Shown here in pieces: positions 10,061 to 23,500 of a stretch of 64,000 bases of DNA; the first letter of the stretch is position 1; each line of letters opens with the position of its first letter. Origin of the DNA: Symbiodinium microadriaticum (taxonomy: Eukaryota > Sar > Dinophyceae > Suessiales > Symbiodiniaceae). The position numbers were made by a program, and so were the translations under genes. The stretch is taken from assembly GCA_001939145.1 (NCBI GenBank), contig LSRX01001079.1:107954-171953 (forward strand). Reading direction: 5' to 3'. Under the pieces are notes generated by a model. It had not been told where the DNA came from. It did no database searches and saw nothing but the letters and a program-made list of their open reading frames with translations.

Positions 10061-11024
10061 TGAACAAATGCTGCTTCATTGATGCTCGCATCCCACAGCC
10101 GATCAGGTGCTTTGAGCCACATAAAAGTGCAAGGGCATAAGATGAGGATGTTGACAGCCATTGCTTGGGAACTGCTGACAAGTCATCTGCTCGAGTAGAA
10201 CCGAAGTGTGGGTAGAACTAGGATACTTCAACGACATCTTGGTCGAGTTTAGGTGTGGACACAGGGGTTAAGAGCAAAGAATGCCGCACGACTCGCAGAC
10301 GAATGTGAATGCGATTTGGTAACCTGAAGAGTAGCTGCAAATCTTTCGCAAGCTGTTTCGCATGGACGGGCGGAAGCCGAAGTGTGCACGAAGAGCCTGG
10401 CCCGGAAGCTGCCGTCGGCGGCACAAAGGGCCAGCGCCCCGACATGCTCTCAGCTTTGTGAAAAACTGGGTGACAGTGAGAATCGTCATAAAACAGGTCC
10501 TGCCGAGTACGATCCAGTACGACTTTGGAGAGGTTTTGCTTTCAGCATTGCTGTTCCACAGTGGCACCGTTTCAACGATTCCCAGAATTTGCCAATCCCC
10601 TGGCTCACCGTGAATGGACCCCTGGCTGCCTGTGGATGTCACCGGGTTCTTCAACCATCTGCCTTTGACTTCAGTGTCTTTCCGTGGCTTCATAGAGGCA
10701 AGTTGCACCAACACATCCGGATCGAGGCAAGCTCGCCTTGTTCTGCAGTGCACCGAGGTCCGCACATGAGCGGTGTGGCCCTGTGCGTCCAGACCTGAGG
10801 CAGCACGCCCACTCGTGCGGCTAGAGGTGTCCAGCCTTGCGAGGATTTTCCCGTGGAGCTTGGACGTGGAAGGCAGAGGGTCGAAGATGTCACGAAAGCT
10901 CGCACAGCAGGGCTTGAGTTTAGTCATGCGTTTAGCAGAGAATCAGACCAGCGCCAGTATCAATTCAGGGCTGCGTTTTGGGGTGGGGGAGGGGGGTGCG
11001 CTAGATTAGCTGAGCTTCGTACCT
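10061..11024. other. Unassigned region
   Basis: A 219-codon minus-strand frame (10,268-10,927) and overlapping plus-strand frames are open here, but neither shows a recognisable motif and their compositions do not favour one strand. I see nothing else. Confidence 0.25.
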
Positions 11025-11037
11025 CCTACTACTACTG

Positions 11038-11068
<31 letters not shown>

Positions 11069-11156
11069 GACGACTACGACGACGACGACTACTACATACT
11101 ACTACTACTACTGCTACTGCCACTGCTACTACTACTACTAATTACTGCTACTACTG

Positions 11157-11199
<43 letters not shown>

Positions 11200-11207
11200 C
11201 ACTGCAA
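11025..11207. repeat. ACT/ACG triplet microsatellite, first array
   Basis: The triplets are almost all ACT (TAC), with blocks of ACG and ATG/GCT variants, and end in a pure ACT run. The long Tyr/Asp or Thr frames read through it are artefacts of the repeat. Confidence 0.95.
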
Positions 11208-11288
11208 TGAATATAGTCGCCTCCTTGTCTACCTCGTGACCGTCGTGACCCCGCAGTGCTGACCCTGTCGTGCCAAGTGGGTGACAAA

Positions 11289-11289
11289 A

Positions 11290-11334
<45 letters not shown>

Positions 11335-11392
11335 GCGACGACGACGACTACTACCACGACGACGACGACGACGACGACTACTACTACTACTG
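11289..11392. repeat. ACT/ACG triplet microsatellite, second array
   Basis: A pure ACT run switches to ACG, then to mixed ACT/ACG. About 80 bases of unique DNA separate it from the first array, so the two may be one expanded locus interrupted by mutation. Confidence 0.95.
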
Positions 11393-14300
11393 CAATCCCG
11401 CGGATACAAGCCCGCTTACCTGCCGGGGGCCAACATCCACCAGTAAATCCGCCGAGCTTTCGGTCTCCATGCCTGCGGCCCTCAAGTCTTGCATCATGTC
11501 TGAAGATTCCTTGGTCCGTGACAGGTCCCCGTTGCTGCTGTTGTGGTAGGCCGTCGACTCGGCGTGACAGAAAGCACCTAACAGCCAGACCGAGATCTCA
11601 GGCTCCACGAGCTGCACAGCCCTGGTTGGCCTCTCAGGGTGCCAGCCCATTCCGAGCTTGCACGCCGGACCGGCCGGACCCAGACCCAGGCAGATTCTCT
11701 TGCATCCCTCGCACAACTCAACTTTTCTAATGCTTTTGCAGCTTGGACAGTGGCGGTTTTGGGCTCAATTCCAGCTGGTGACAATGCTGCCGGCTTTGCA
11801 CGTCACCAATGTGCCTGTTGTTTGCTGCTTGGCTCAATGGATGCGACACCCTCGACCTGACATCTCTTTGTCGTCGGCCAAGGACGATTCCATCAACGAG
11901 GGCTTGCCTTCAAGATGGTCATGGGCTGCACAAGAGCGGCATTGCTCGTGATATTCCCACTTGGGGCACAGGGTCATTGCGAGCCTGGAGCTTCAAAGCT
12001 AGGCTTCTAGCTGTCGGTTGGCGAGATTGTTCCAGCTGTTTAGAAATACGCCACCTTATCGCCAAGGAACATGTTGCTGTGCTGGCATGGTCCCTTCTGG
12101 ATTCTGGCGGCCTGGCGAACTGCAGGGGCACACCTAGCAGACCTAGGAGACCATTCAGAATAGTCCGGGGATAAAGCTGCTGAGACATAAGCGTGCGAGC
12201 ATGTCTGTAGGATGACGGAATATGAGGAGGTGTGTGTTTTCTTTGGAGGTCTGGTTTGCGCTGACAGAGCCACTTGGAAGGGAATCAGTAGTCCCCTTTC
12301 GAATCCGCAGCACTCACAGCGGTGCATAGGTTCTGACGAAGTCTGTTTGCGACTTTCCCAGGCTCTCCAGCACAGCTTAGACATCGACCACTTGGATGAC
12401 GAAGTTAGTACTTCCCCACCCGCTCAAGATCAAGATCCAGATGCCGAACCTTTGTTGCAAGAAGGCGTGCTAGAAGGATACATATGCCCTGGCACTTTGC
12501 TCAGAAGCAATGTAGCGGCAAGGGGGGAGGTGTTGGCCAGCTCATAGCTTCTGAACTGATGGCTTTCTCGGCTCAAGCCGCATCCTACATCTGATAACGG
12601 ATGCCGCCGGCATCATTGACGCAATCCTTCTCTACTACCCGTGCCCGTAGCTTTGTCTCGTGGCGCATTCCATCCACAAGGTGCTTGCATGACACCGAGT
12701 ACAGGAAATTTGTTGGACGTGTTGGCAGCGCTTCCAATCTCCATTTTGGCTTTCCTCGTGGCCCGCATCATCGTGTATGGCCTCTCGGACGACATTGTCC
12801 ACTACCTCAGAGCAGACCTCGTGGATGATGCCGCGACGTTTGTTGCTTGCTGCACTGGAGCGCTGGCGTGCTACAGGCCGTCTGCAACCGACGCGAATCA
12901 CATCAAGTTGAGACTGCCATACTTAGCCCTGTGACGGCAGCGTTGGTGGATCTGCAAGAACATCACGGTGACGATGATGCGAAGTGCACAGCAGTGAGCG
13001 CCCCCGAGTTCTTCGGCACATCACTCTCCGATGTTGAGAGCTTGTGTGCCCGGAGCTGTGCAGAGGGGGCCCCAAAAGAGAGCGGAGTGTCCGATCCCAC
13101 GACTTTGTAAGTGCTGGTGATTGCTTCGACAGAGCGAGCCAAGGCCGAAGACAACCCTGAGCTGGCCGGTCGCTCAGAAGCGACCGCAGCGTGGTGCGCT
13201 TTCGGGGCTTCTGAGCAGCTCACCTGCAGGACCCGGCACAGGACACCAGTCATCAGAAGAAGAGCCCTCGCAGCAGATTCAAGGCGGACGGAGTGCAGGT
13301 TCCAGGATGTTCCAGGTATTCTCACATTGAAAAACCCTGTGCATACTCCTGTGCATTCATGCTTCTGCGCATGCTCCAGTCAACGGCAGCTTGGAGGGGA
13401 GTGACAGACTCCTACGAGTTCTGACTGCAGGAGTTCCGAGATCACCAGATTGCGACAGGCTTGTCCATCATGTTTTTGGGCATGGTCTTTTTGGCGGCTT
13501 GGCAAAACTTGGTTCACCATCCAGGTCTGTGTCAACGCGAATCGGATGAGGTAGTCGTAAGCTAAGCAGCTGAGCAGTAGGAGAAGCATGACAGTGATGG
13601 AGAGTGGGCTGCTGGCAAAGGTGGGTTTCGTGGCCTGGATGATTGCCTATCCTGACAAACAGGTGAAGCACTACTGTGCTTCCCGTCAGGAATTATGGAG
13701 CAGAATGTACAGTTACGGTGCATCGGGCAGGCCCAAGATGCGACGGAAGATGGCAGTTTGCAAGGGCTTGTTGTTTTTGCCTTGCGATTGAGTGGGCTCC
13801 CATCGAATAGTTCACGCAGTGGTCACGATAAGAAGCCGGGTTGTCGCCGATTGAGGTACGCATATGCAGCTCCACCGTGGCCCGGTCGAAGTGGTTGTGA
13901 GGAAAGGGCCCTCTAGGTCCCTGGGTGTTCGCCAGTTCAGGTGGCGAGGGACCTGAAGTTTTGATTGTTCGTCGTCTCGGAGGCGGGATGTGTAGTGCGT
14001 CAGATCTGCACATGTCCCCTACGTTGACAGTCTCTGGCGATTGCACAAGTCCAGATACAGAAAGGTCGTGATTTTCATGGCCATCGCCATTGATCATGCA
14101 GCGATCTTCTTCACCATCGTCGAGGCTCATCTGACAAGGTGTGAGCAGAAGCACCACAGCAGCCCATTCGCTCGGCCCTACTAGATCTACTAGGGCCGTT
14201 GAGAAGGCTTCGATGCATACTCAGGATGCTCTCACTGGCCTCAAGGGGTGGAAGCTGGCCGTGGCACCCTTCTTCCTCTATTGGAGCCTTACTTAGCATT

Positions 14301-17160
14301 GACCTGCGTGGGCAAGCCTCCGATGAAATCTTCAGTCTGCTGCTTTTCGCTTTCGTGTTGACCGGACCCTGTCAGCGCCTCAGAGCACTCGGAAGAACTC
14401 TTAACAGGAGAGTTCAAAAAGAGCCAGCAAGGCCGTTCCGTGCGTGAGCCGGCAACCCAAAACGGCTGCAACAGAACCGGGCAATCTCCCGCACACCTGC
14501 AAGAAATTGATCCACAGCTGCTGCCCGCGTGAAGATGTCATATCACAGTGCCCATGTGCTACTCAGTACATGCTCTGGGCTGTCCATTCAGGATGTTGAC
14601 GATACTTGTGACTTGTCTTGTCAAATCCGTAAAGCACTGCAATCAAGAAGATCTGTATCGCAGCTTTGCGTTTTCGACAGTACATGACTGACTCAGCATA
14701 AGGTCAGCTACCTGGTTTCTTGGCTTTTCCATATACGGTAGATGTACCAGAGGGATCCGCAGTGTTCTGCACACTGCGATTGCAAAATGCCTGCGATTCC
14801 AGGTGCGAAGTCAGCCCTTGAACATGGCAGCTGCCGCTTGTCTTCTTGGCACCTGTTTTGCGACAGAAGCTCCGAAGGCCATCGATTCGTGGCCAGTGGG
14901 CCCAGGCGAGTTGTGTCGCTTTTGCCGTGTGACATGCGGGACCTTGAGGGCAAGAAGCAAAAGTCTCAAGTCGAAAGTCGCCGTGAAAGAAAGCTTCCAC
15001 CCAGGCCAGGAATGTCATTTCCCACGTCTCTGCCTTCGTGGCCATTACAGGCTTTTCTGACATCCTGTGGCTGGGTTGCATTGGCTGTCATGTCCTGTGG
15101 TTACACTTGAGTGAGCCTGCTTGGCTCTTTGTGACCAGGTACAAGTTCACCTCCAGCAAGGAATTCCCAAAGCAGCAGGCCTGCTTCGGAGTTTAGATGT
15201 CTCGTCGATGTCTACAGCAGAGCAGGGTTCGCGGAGTGTGCGCGGGAACCCCGACCGTTCGTGTCTCCGCCGATCTCCACCGCACGTGCAGGCTATTCCA
15301 TGCAGTGTCTCGGCCATATCGGCATGAACTTGCTTCTTCTTGGTTGCTGACGCAAATGGGGCAAGCTGCAGAACCTGGTGGCATGCAGCTGTTTGTGGTC
15401 AGTCTGAAAGAGCCTCCGACACTCTTGCACAGGAGCCGGAGTGTGGCTAGCTATTTGCATCGGCTTCTGTTGCTTGGTCACCTGATGGCGAGGGGGAGGG
15501 AGGGAGAGGGGAGAGAGAGGGAGGGAGGTCTGCGCTGAATCATACCCGAATGCGACCGAGGGAGCCTTCGGCAGCTGTCTTCCACACTTCTGCGCAGGCA
15601 GGATGTTTCGCTGGATGCCTGGTTTGCCGCATGCTCGACCCCTGAATTTGTTCACAGTGATTGCAAAACTCGGCGACTGCCAGGCTGCCGTACGGCTGAA
15701 CCTTGTCTTGACAGTGCAAGGGCAACGCAAGAGGCAAGCAGGAAGAGAGCCTGTGCTCCGAGGCGAGCTGCCCGTCGAAGGACACAGTGACGGCCACGCC
15801 TCTCGGCCGAGCTGGAGGTCGCTAAGTCGCTAAATCACGCTCCTTCAAGATCCCGGAAGCTCAGCCCGAGGGCGCGGGCGGCGCTTCCGGCGCAGGCGCC
15901 CCTTCCTTGGGCTTGGCGTCTCGTGACCCGGCAGTCGAGCCTCGAAGGCTTCAAGCCTGCAAAATCTCCCAGTGGACCGCAGGGCACGGTCACGACGAAG
16001 ACGGAGATGGCGAGGACACACCTGAGAGCGTGGCTTTGCTCAACCCGCTCCTGCCCTGAGCCCAGAAAGAATGAGGAAGGACATGAGTTCAGCTTTCAAA
16101 GGTTCACCTCTTCATCGAAGAAGTGGAGGAAGCCCTGGAGGAAGCAAGCCTCGTAGCTCTCAGTTGCTGGGCATGTGCAGTCGCGAGGTAGGCTACTCAA
16201 GAGGTAAATGGGAAGAAATGTCGTGCAACCAATCGTGGACTTGCTCTGTGCAAGAGGTCTTGAGTCTAGCGATGACTAAATCTGCCGGTCGACGTTCAAT
16301 AAAAGGCCTTTCCTGTGGATTCTCATGGGCAGAGGTTACCTGTTCGTGAAGTTCTTGGTGACGAAAACTCTCCTAGAAGTTTGGGACTTGCATCTTATCT
16401 GCAGAAGGGAGAGTCGATCCTCAGAAATAGATCGACGGCTCACGATCTAAAGCTTTGCCGGCCCTGTCAGGAAACATCTACAAAACACGTATGCATCCCG
16501 GCACAGACTGAGCTGCCCAGCCCTGCCACGCAATTGTGCATTTGAGAATGTGCAGGAGTTCCGGTGCATTAGTTAGTGATGGCACGAGTTCCAAAATCTG
16601 CTCAGGAGGCACGTGAAACTCATTGGAAGTTGAGTAACGACACCGTCATCGAGGTGCTGTTGGTCATGGCTTCCTGGCACAACAGCATGGGGTTCCTTGC
16701 AGTCATCCCGTTCACAGCCTCATGTTTCTTACTGCATGTGATTCGTCCGCAGAGCAGACATGCAACGATCATGATTCTCCACTCAGAGCATGACGGGATG
16801 GAAGGGTTTTTCCTTCTGCCCGGGGTTCCCAGATCGGTGTCGTCATGTGTCGTCAGTGTCTCAGGCTCTTGAGGTACTCTTCTTGAATGTGTGCATCATC
16901 TTTCTTGACCGCGTCAGCTCCGGAAGCTCTGCTGCATCTGCCGTACATTCGTTCCCCGGTGTCACGGTGTCAGCTGGAAAGGGGGGTCGCAAGTAAGAAG
17001 GCTACATGCAGCTACACAAGCATAGAGAAAGACGGAGCGAGAGAGACAGGGTAGCTCAGAAAAATGTGAACGGCATCAACATAGAGAGAAACGCTTTTTT
17101 GTTATGGCTCCCCCGCCCCGCCTGGCCACAGGATAGGGCGGGCCGGAAGAGTGAAAATTG
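11393..17160. other. Unassigned region with weak exon candidates
   Basis: No family was recognised. Three weak signals are worth keeping. At 12,641-12,934 an open frame holds a hydrophobic stretch (LLDVLAALPISILAFLVAR) that could be a membrane helix. At 14,803-15,060 a frame has CRFCRVTC near its middle. At 16,579-16,872 a frame has a hydrophobic middle (MGFLAVIPFTASCFLLHVI). A GA-rich tract lies at 15,490-15,530. None is enough for a gene call. Confidence 0.25.
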
Positions 17161-17370
17161 AGGAAACAAAAAGATCGAATCCGGTGAAGAGCCTCGTCAG
17201 GCCGGGCCAGGCACAGGCGGGGCTGGGCCGGGAAACAGTCAAAAAATAGATCCGGGGAAGGCTGTGGCCCCGGCAGTCCCCACGAATCGGTCGTAGCGTA
17301 GGCCAAACGCCAAAACATCACAGTGTCACAGGTCCATCGCAGATCAGTCACGGTCCGTGCGCCAACAAGA

Positions 17371-17510
17371 CACAGATTCCTGCACCGCAAAATCCACAAT
17401 CAGAAAAAGCGCAAAACATCACACGCAAATCTGAGAAAGCACACGAGTTCCCGTACCGCAGAATCGGCAATCACAATAAAGCACGGATTCCAAACGACAC
17501 ACGCACAAAA
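17371..17510. repeat. Degenerate ~71 bp direct repeat
   Basis: The block starting CACAGATTCCTGCACCGC at 17,371 returns at 17,442 as CACGAGTTCCCGTACCGC, and the following A-rich parts also align (AATC-CAATCA-AAAGC). Just upstream, at about 17,168 and 17,242, a G/C-rich pair related by GATC-x-ATCCGG has a similar spacing. Confidence 0.5.
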
Positions 17511-20500
17511 CAAAACACGAGAAGCGTGGCACCAGAGGTATTCACACTTCTCCGACGGAATGAGATTCCAAAAACAGGAGAGCAAAGCGCGCTCAAACAG
17601 TAGCCGAACTCGAGGAGCGTGCCTCATCTCCACGTTGTCTTCCAATCCCAGACGAAGCCCTGGGTAGAAGGCGTTGACATGCCCCTTCCGTAAAAGAGGT
17701 TTCCTGTCTTGCACCTGAGGATGAATGCTGTAAATTCTGTGTGTTCTGTGTCGACGGGTGTTCTGCAACACCTCTACTCCAATGACATTCCGCGCTTTTG
17801 ACTGTTGGAAACCTCTCTTTAAGGCTCCAAGGGAGCCGATCTCAGACTTGAACTCCGCAAGATGGTCCCCTAGTCGGTGCAATCAGGATACTTGCATTCA
17901 CAACTGTTCCCAGGAAAAAGCTATTCAGATTCGCACCGACACAGTTTCTGCCTTTGCTGTTCCCTCTAGGTTTCGCACGGAGATAGAGCACACAATAATC
18001 GAATATTACACGTTCGGTGTCAGCCGCCGTGCTTGCAGTCTGCTTCGATAGCTTTCACCTCCATATTGCTTGTGTGTGGGGTTTACTCGTGTGAATAGAG
18101 AAAGCTAGTAGTAAGATTTCGAAAGAGTACCTGGCAGGCTTGCACCGCTTTCACACTCTCGCGACATTCCTGTCGATGTGCCACTTGGCATTGTCCAAGG
18201 CTGCCCGAAGAGCTGCCTTTTCATCAGAGTTGCCCCTTCTGAGTCTGAGTGTGCTTGAGGCATGGCCTGGTCTTCCATGCGGTTCGTCCGCTGCGTGATC
18301 ATGATACCCATCTCGGAAGATCTTTGTCAGGATACAGTGCTCCTCTGGCTTGGGACGTTTGCACGTTAAGGGTCTGCATTGCATTGGGGCAAGCATGTGT
18401 GTGCTTCACTTACAGCTTATGCTTCAATTCACATGGCGAAAACTTGCTTTTCTTGACGACGAAGCCCGACTACAACAAGACAAGGGCTTGGAAGTTGGGA
18501 GGTCTCGACTGAGGACGTCTAGCTGAGTCTAGCTTTGATTGCGCTTGGGCCACGAGCGGCAGAAGGCTGGCTGACACGATCAGAGTGCTTCTCAGTGCTG
18601 GGAAACCATTCATCAGTTGCTAGCTTGTTTCTTTGAGTTCTGGCTTCGCCCGAGGTCGGGCAGCTAATGTGTCAAAAGGTTATTAAACTGCAGACCAGTA
18701 GCTGAGTAGGGTGTCAAAACTTGTTTCGCGGCATGAGCTTGTGGTCCTTGATTGTCGCCTAGGACAACTGCATTCTAATTCTCACCGCGTTCGCCATGAC
18801 GCCCATGGCAGGGCTGCAGCTCAGCCAGCATTTGTGTTCGTCTTGATGGCAGTGGCGGCGAAGCGGATTGGAGCAGCTGAGGTTGGTGATTGCTGCTGAC
18901 AAGATGGCAGACACAGGCGCAGTTGCACATGACCAGGTCGGGAGTTCAGAGACCGACTCCCTGCTCCAGGTGTCATATCGGAGCCCTTGGCAGACAGTTT
19001 GGTGACGTGCTGGCCTTGGAAAGGGCTTGCCGCAAAGACACTTTGCACCAATGGCCGCCAAGGAGCTATGGCTTTATGATCGGCTTCTCCTGGGAAAAGG
19101 CTTTCGCAAGTGCATCCAATCTACTGCTCCCTGATGCAAAACCAGCGGGTGATCAGTGCATACCTGGATCAGTGGGATGCCGGGATGCTCAGACAAGGAT
19201 TGGAGAATACGTGGAAGGCGGCAGCAGCGGGCTTACGGCAATAAGAGCTCTGTTCTCTGCAGAATCCATGCTGCAGCGAGCTGCGTCCGCGCATTCATAT
19301 TGCGAGACGTGCCGTAGTGTTTGAGTTACTTCTGCGTCACGTTACTCGAGCTTGATTGTATGCAACATCTTCTAGACGCTTTCCATGTATTGTCAATTGT
19401 CGACAGTCGGTGAGCAGGCCACTCGGCATGAATCGTCATGTTCGAACACGCTGCCTTGCATGGGCAACTGAAAAGACATGGATTGCGCATTGTAGCAAAC
19501 ACAATAACCCCCCCCCGGTCTCTTGGAATCACGACACAACCCCGAGGGCGACCAGCTCAACAAGTGTAGGATGAAGGCTTGGGCGGGAGCTTTCGGCAGA
19601 TGGGGCAGGCCCAAGCTGCCGATGCTCCCGCAAGGGCACATCAGCCACGCACTGCGAAATTCAAGCCTTTGCTCTGGGGCCACCGCTGAAGGTTCCACCA
19701 TGAGGCCGCACGGCCCATACGAGTTCTGGACCGGCATTGCCGTGTGTGCAGCTCTCGCCACTGGATTTGCAATAGCACTGCAAGAGAATGATGATGTGTG
19801 GGCTGGCGCAGTACATGTGAGAACTGTGTTGCACGCGCTGCTTCCGGCACATCGCATTTCCCATGCCACGCAAGTAGCTGCATGGCTAAGGTCGTTGTCA
19901 TGCTGCCCGGATGGCGGTTCCTTATCCTCCCCAATGCGCTGAAACCGCTTCCTCCCCGAATGGAGCTCGGGAAAGAGAGCTGAGATGTCTGGCTAGTGGC
20001 CAGCTTCTTGTTTGCTTCTGTCTTCACGGCCTCGGAGGTAGGGAGGAATATAACAAATTGAACAGGTGCCAGCATTCGTAGAATACGAACGAGGCCATCT
20101 CAGAAGTACCGGCGTCTTGTAGCAGGTACAGTGCAGGCAATTAGCTTGATCGCAGATGTGCAAGAGAGCCACGTGCCTGGATGACATACATTCGTGCAAA
20201 ATCGTTCGTCTCAGCCGTCCAGACCCCCAGTTCCGATGTGGTTGTGAATGACCGTATGTGCTTTCAAGCCGGAGGCGCTCGCTTGTAGCCCGCCGTCATT
20301 TGGAAGGCCATGCCCTTGCGGCCCGTGCGAGCGGTATTGGTCAGCGCGCTGGCTGCCAGGCTCGCTGGCGGCAATTCCAGGTCCTGCAGCCAAGAAGGCA
20401 GTGAGGTCTCGACCTCAGCTTCGCTGCTTTTGCCCGTGCGGCTGGCTACTTGCAGCAGCCTCTTGCAGGACCCTGACAGTCAGGTGGACAAAAGCGCACG

Positions 20501-23500
20501 TCTCAGAAGCAGAAGCCGGGGATGACTATGGCGACACCATGCGACACCCAGTGTGAATCCTTGGGTGCTTCGGCCTCGAGGTTGTCCTCCTGCTCGTTGT
20601 GCAGTACCGATTGGTACCTCGCGTTGGCGCCTCAAAGCTGGAGATTCAATCTGACAGTCGGTGAGCCAGCTTCTCAGTGGCTCAGGTTTGCGCTGCTGTG
20701 CGGCCTCCCTAGAAACTCTGACAACGTTAGAGAAGGGACTCCATAGTGGGTTGAAGGTGCCTCAGTGCAGTGCACACAGCACTTGATGTTGCGACTATTG
20801 CCGCTGTAGTTTTGCAGAGACAGCAGGACCTCTGCAAGCCCATCTGCAGTAGTGCAACCTGCCCATGGTTCAATATAATCGAATCAATCCGCCACACTTG
20901 ACGTTATCAAGCTGCGCACTGAAGGAGCGGAGCTGGGCACAAAGACCGAGAACTGAAATTTAGATTTGGCCAAAATTCCGCGAAGATCCCCGAAGTCATG
21001 GTCAGGGAGTCAGGGGTGATACGAGTATCACGCCGACTCGAACCTATCAAACCTCGCCTGGCATGTCCGAGTTGTGAGAGCGTAAATGTGACACAGTCGT
21101 TGTGAAACCTTGGCTGCCTTGCGCGAAAGTCGAAAGTCGAAATGCTCGATGGCACCATGGCCTAAGGCGCCGTCTCTGGAGACATCTGTCCGCAAAGAAG
21201 CTCAAGCCCGACACCCAAGATTCTCTCATTTGCATGGCAGTGACTTGCTTTTTTCGACCTTTGCTGCACGGCCAAGGCTGCTTTCGGCTGATGAAATTTA
21301 TTCTTTAAAGGCACGTGCAGCAGTGCATCCTGACATCACGTGACAGAGAGCTCGCGGGGCTTTTGCCAGGAAGCCTTGGAGGAAGGCCCTGTCCTTCAAA
21401 GCGATCTGGAGTTGGAGAGTGCAAAGATCCTGGAAGGAACCAAGGTCGGCCGTGCAGTTTGGCTTTCTGAATGTCAGCATAAGCCATGGAAATCCTGTGC
21501 TCCGAGGTCCTGAACTCCTGGAAGGACCGCTTGGGCCCTTGCAGCCACCATCAGAAGGATGAACTCGACTCCAGTCCAGGAGATCCAAGGAGCTGAGCCG
21601 CCCTTGACGGTGAGAACTCGGCCACCGCCTGACAAATCTGAAAGGCGAGAAGCCCAAAATGGTGATAAGAAGGAGGATCATGGAGGATCCATTTGGGTAT
21701 CGTTTGGGGGCAAAGATGGGGTAGGGGGCAGAAGTGGCGTGCGAGGCGTGGCTGGATGTCTTCACGACAATGGAAGCATTGGTGCCTCGTCAAGTTTCGG
21801 CACATTCTTGCGTGTGCTGATGTCGGGATCGATCCAGTTTGGACCGTGTTTCAACGATTCCGATTCCCGAGTCTGGACTTGCCCGAAGAAGGGCTCTATA
21901 GTCGTCAATATTTGTTGATTTACACTCGGGAAGTTTGAGTTGTTTTGGCTCCTGTCGAAACAATAATTTTCTGTTTAGACAGGCGCCATGCAGAGCAACT
22001 CAAACGGCCCGCGTGATTTACAATTGATGCAGAGGGAGGATAATTTATCACCTCTGACCATCTCTGACCATGAATAGCTGTCGGCCGAGATGATGTAGAC
22101 GAAAGTAGCATCTAGCGTCAAAGTGCGCAGGAAGCGCATTTGGGACATATCACTCGAAGTCCTACGAAGAGCTCAAGGCAGGGAGCGTTTTCGCTAAAGC
22201 ATCCAATATGATCCAAAATCTGCAGCAGCCCTACAGCCCCTGCCAAGTCTGTGCCATTTGAACACATCGATGGGGGACAGGTCCGCTGTTGATGTGGGGC
22301 TGGCAGTGAGCTTACCTACACAGTCGACGCACACTTTCTGATTTGCTTTTCGCTCCCAGGTCGACCCTTGCCCTTCAAGCGCTGCACGACCCTCTCCTTG
22401 ACATGTGGTCTGCGCCTGAGCCACCGACGGAATCGCGCGCATTCGTGTGGACAAAGTCCTGCGTGCCCTGCTCTACATAGTGCGTCTGCGGCACTCATGT
22501 TCCAGTGAAGCTTCACACGGTAAGGTCCAGGCGAGAGTTTGCCTTTTATCGGGCGGCCTTTGGGAAGCCTGAAGCTCAGTGAAGCTCCGAAGCTTAGCGA
22601 ATCTTAGCGCGCTGATCGACGGCTTGGTTCCCGGCAAAGCTAAACTGTGCAGTGAGACGCAGCAGACAGCAGCCGCCATGCATCGGTCAAATGCGAGGCT
22701 CGAGGTCATCCCCAGCTGGACGGCTGTTGCATGGTCTTGCGCCCAGATCATGGAGGCATCCCCGCAGTACTGCCGGCTACGTCCCCGCTCTGGAGATCAG
22801 GTTCTCACACCGCTTGGTTCGCCTGTTCGGGGCTGAGAACTGCGAGCAAACAAGTTTTCAACTTACACACTGCCTAATCCAAAATCGAGCAGTGGAGCAG
22901 TCGATAGGTGTGCGCAAGAGGCAGGTTGACACACTGTGTGGGGGCAGCAAGCACTAATTACATAAGCATGTTAACATCATGTTGGCAGCACTTGTTGCTG
23001 CAAGCGCCGGGCAGCGGCCGGGAGCGGGAAGGTATAGCATTTTTAGTGAAGCAGGGTGAAGTGGTGTGCCAGCCTAAACGAATGCTTGCACAGCCAATTG
23101 CACATATGCATACCACCCGCTTCGTGTTGCCACGCTTTCATTGGGTTCTCGACTGGAACCTGCTTGAGCCTGGTATGTCGTTCGTACCGAGGTGGGGGAA
23201 CCGCCGCTCCCGGGGTAGAGCGGAACTCAGCGACGTGATGGGTGTACAGCAGCAGCCCAAGCCATGAAATGCTGTCATGTCGGAGATTGAGGGAAAGCGA
23301 AGCTGCCGCTGTTGCCTGCTGCAGGTCGAGCTTGCAGGAAGCTCGTATCAATGCGATGGCGACTGCATTGAAGGCCGTGCTTTGCCACAGCCCTACTAGT
23401 ATGTGCAACGAGCTCGCCTTCGCAATGCAGGTTCTTGTGTGGAGCATTTACATTTGTGCTGTGCCCGGACCCCGGCCGCCGTCACTGCGATTTAACTTTC

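Noticed and set aside
10268-10927. 219-codon minus-strand open frame
   Set aside because: No motif, no size or composition advantage over overlapping plus-strand frames, and opposite to every supported gene.
10853-11549. Frames encoding poly-Tyr/Asp, poly-Thr or poly-Ser/Arg
   Set aside because: They exist only because the triplet microsatellite has no stop codons in those frames.
11750-11770. GGTTTTGGGCTCAATT as a spliced-leader relic
   Set aside because: It needs an extra G and has no upstream GTAGCC.
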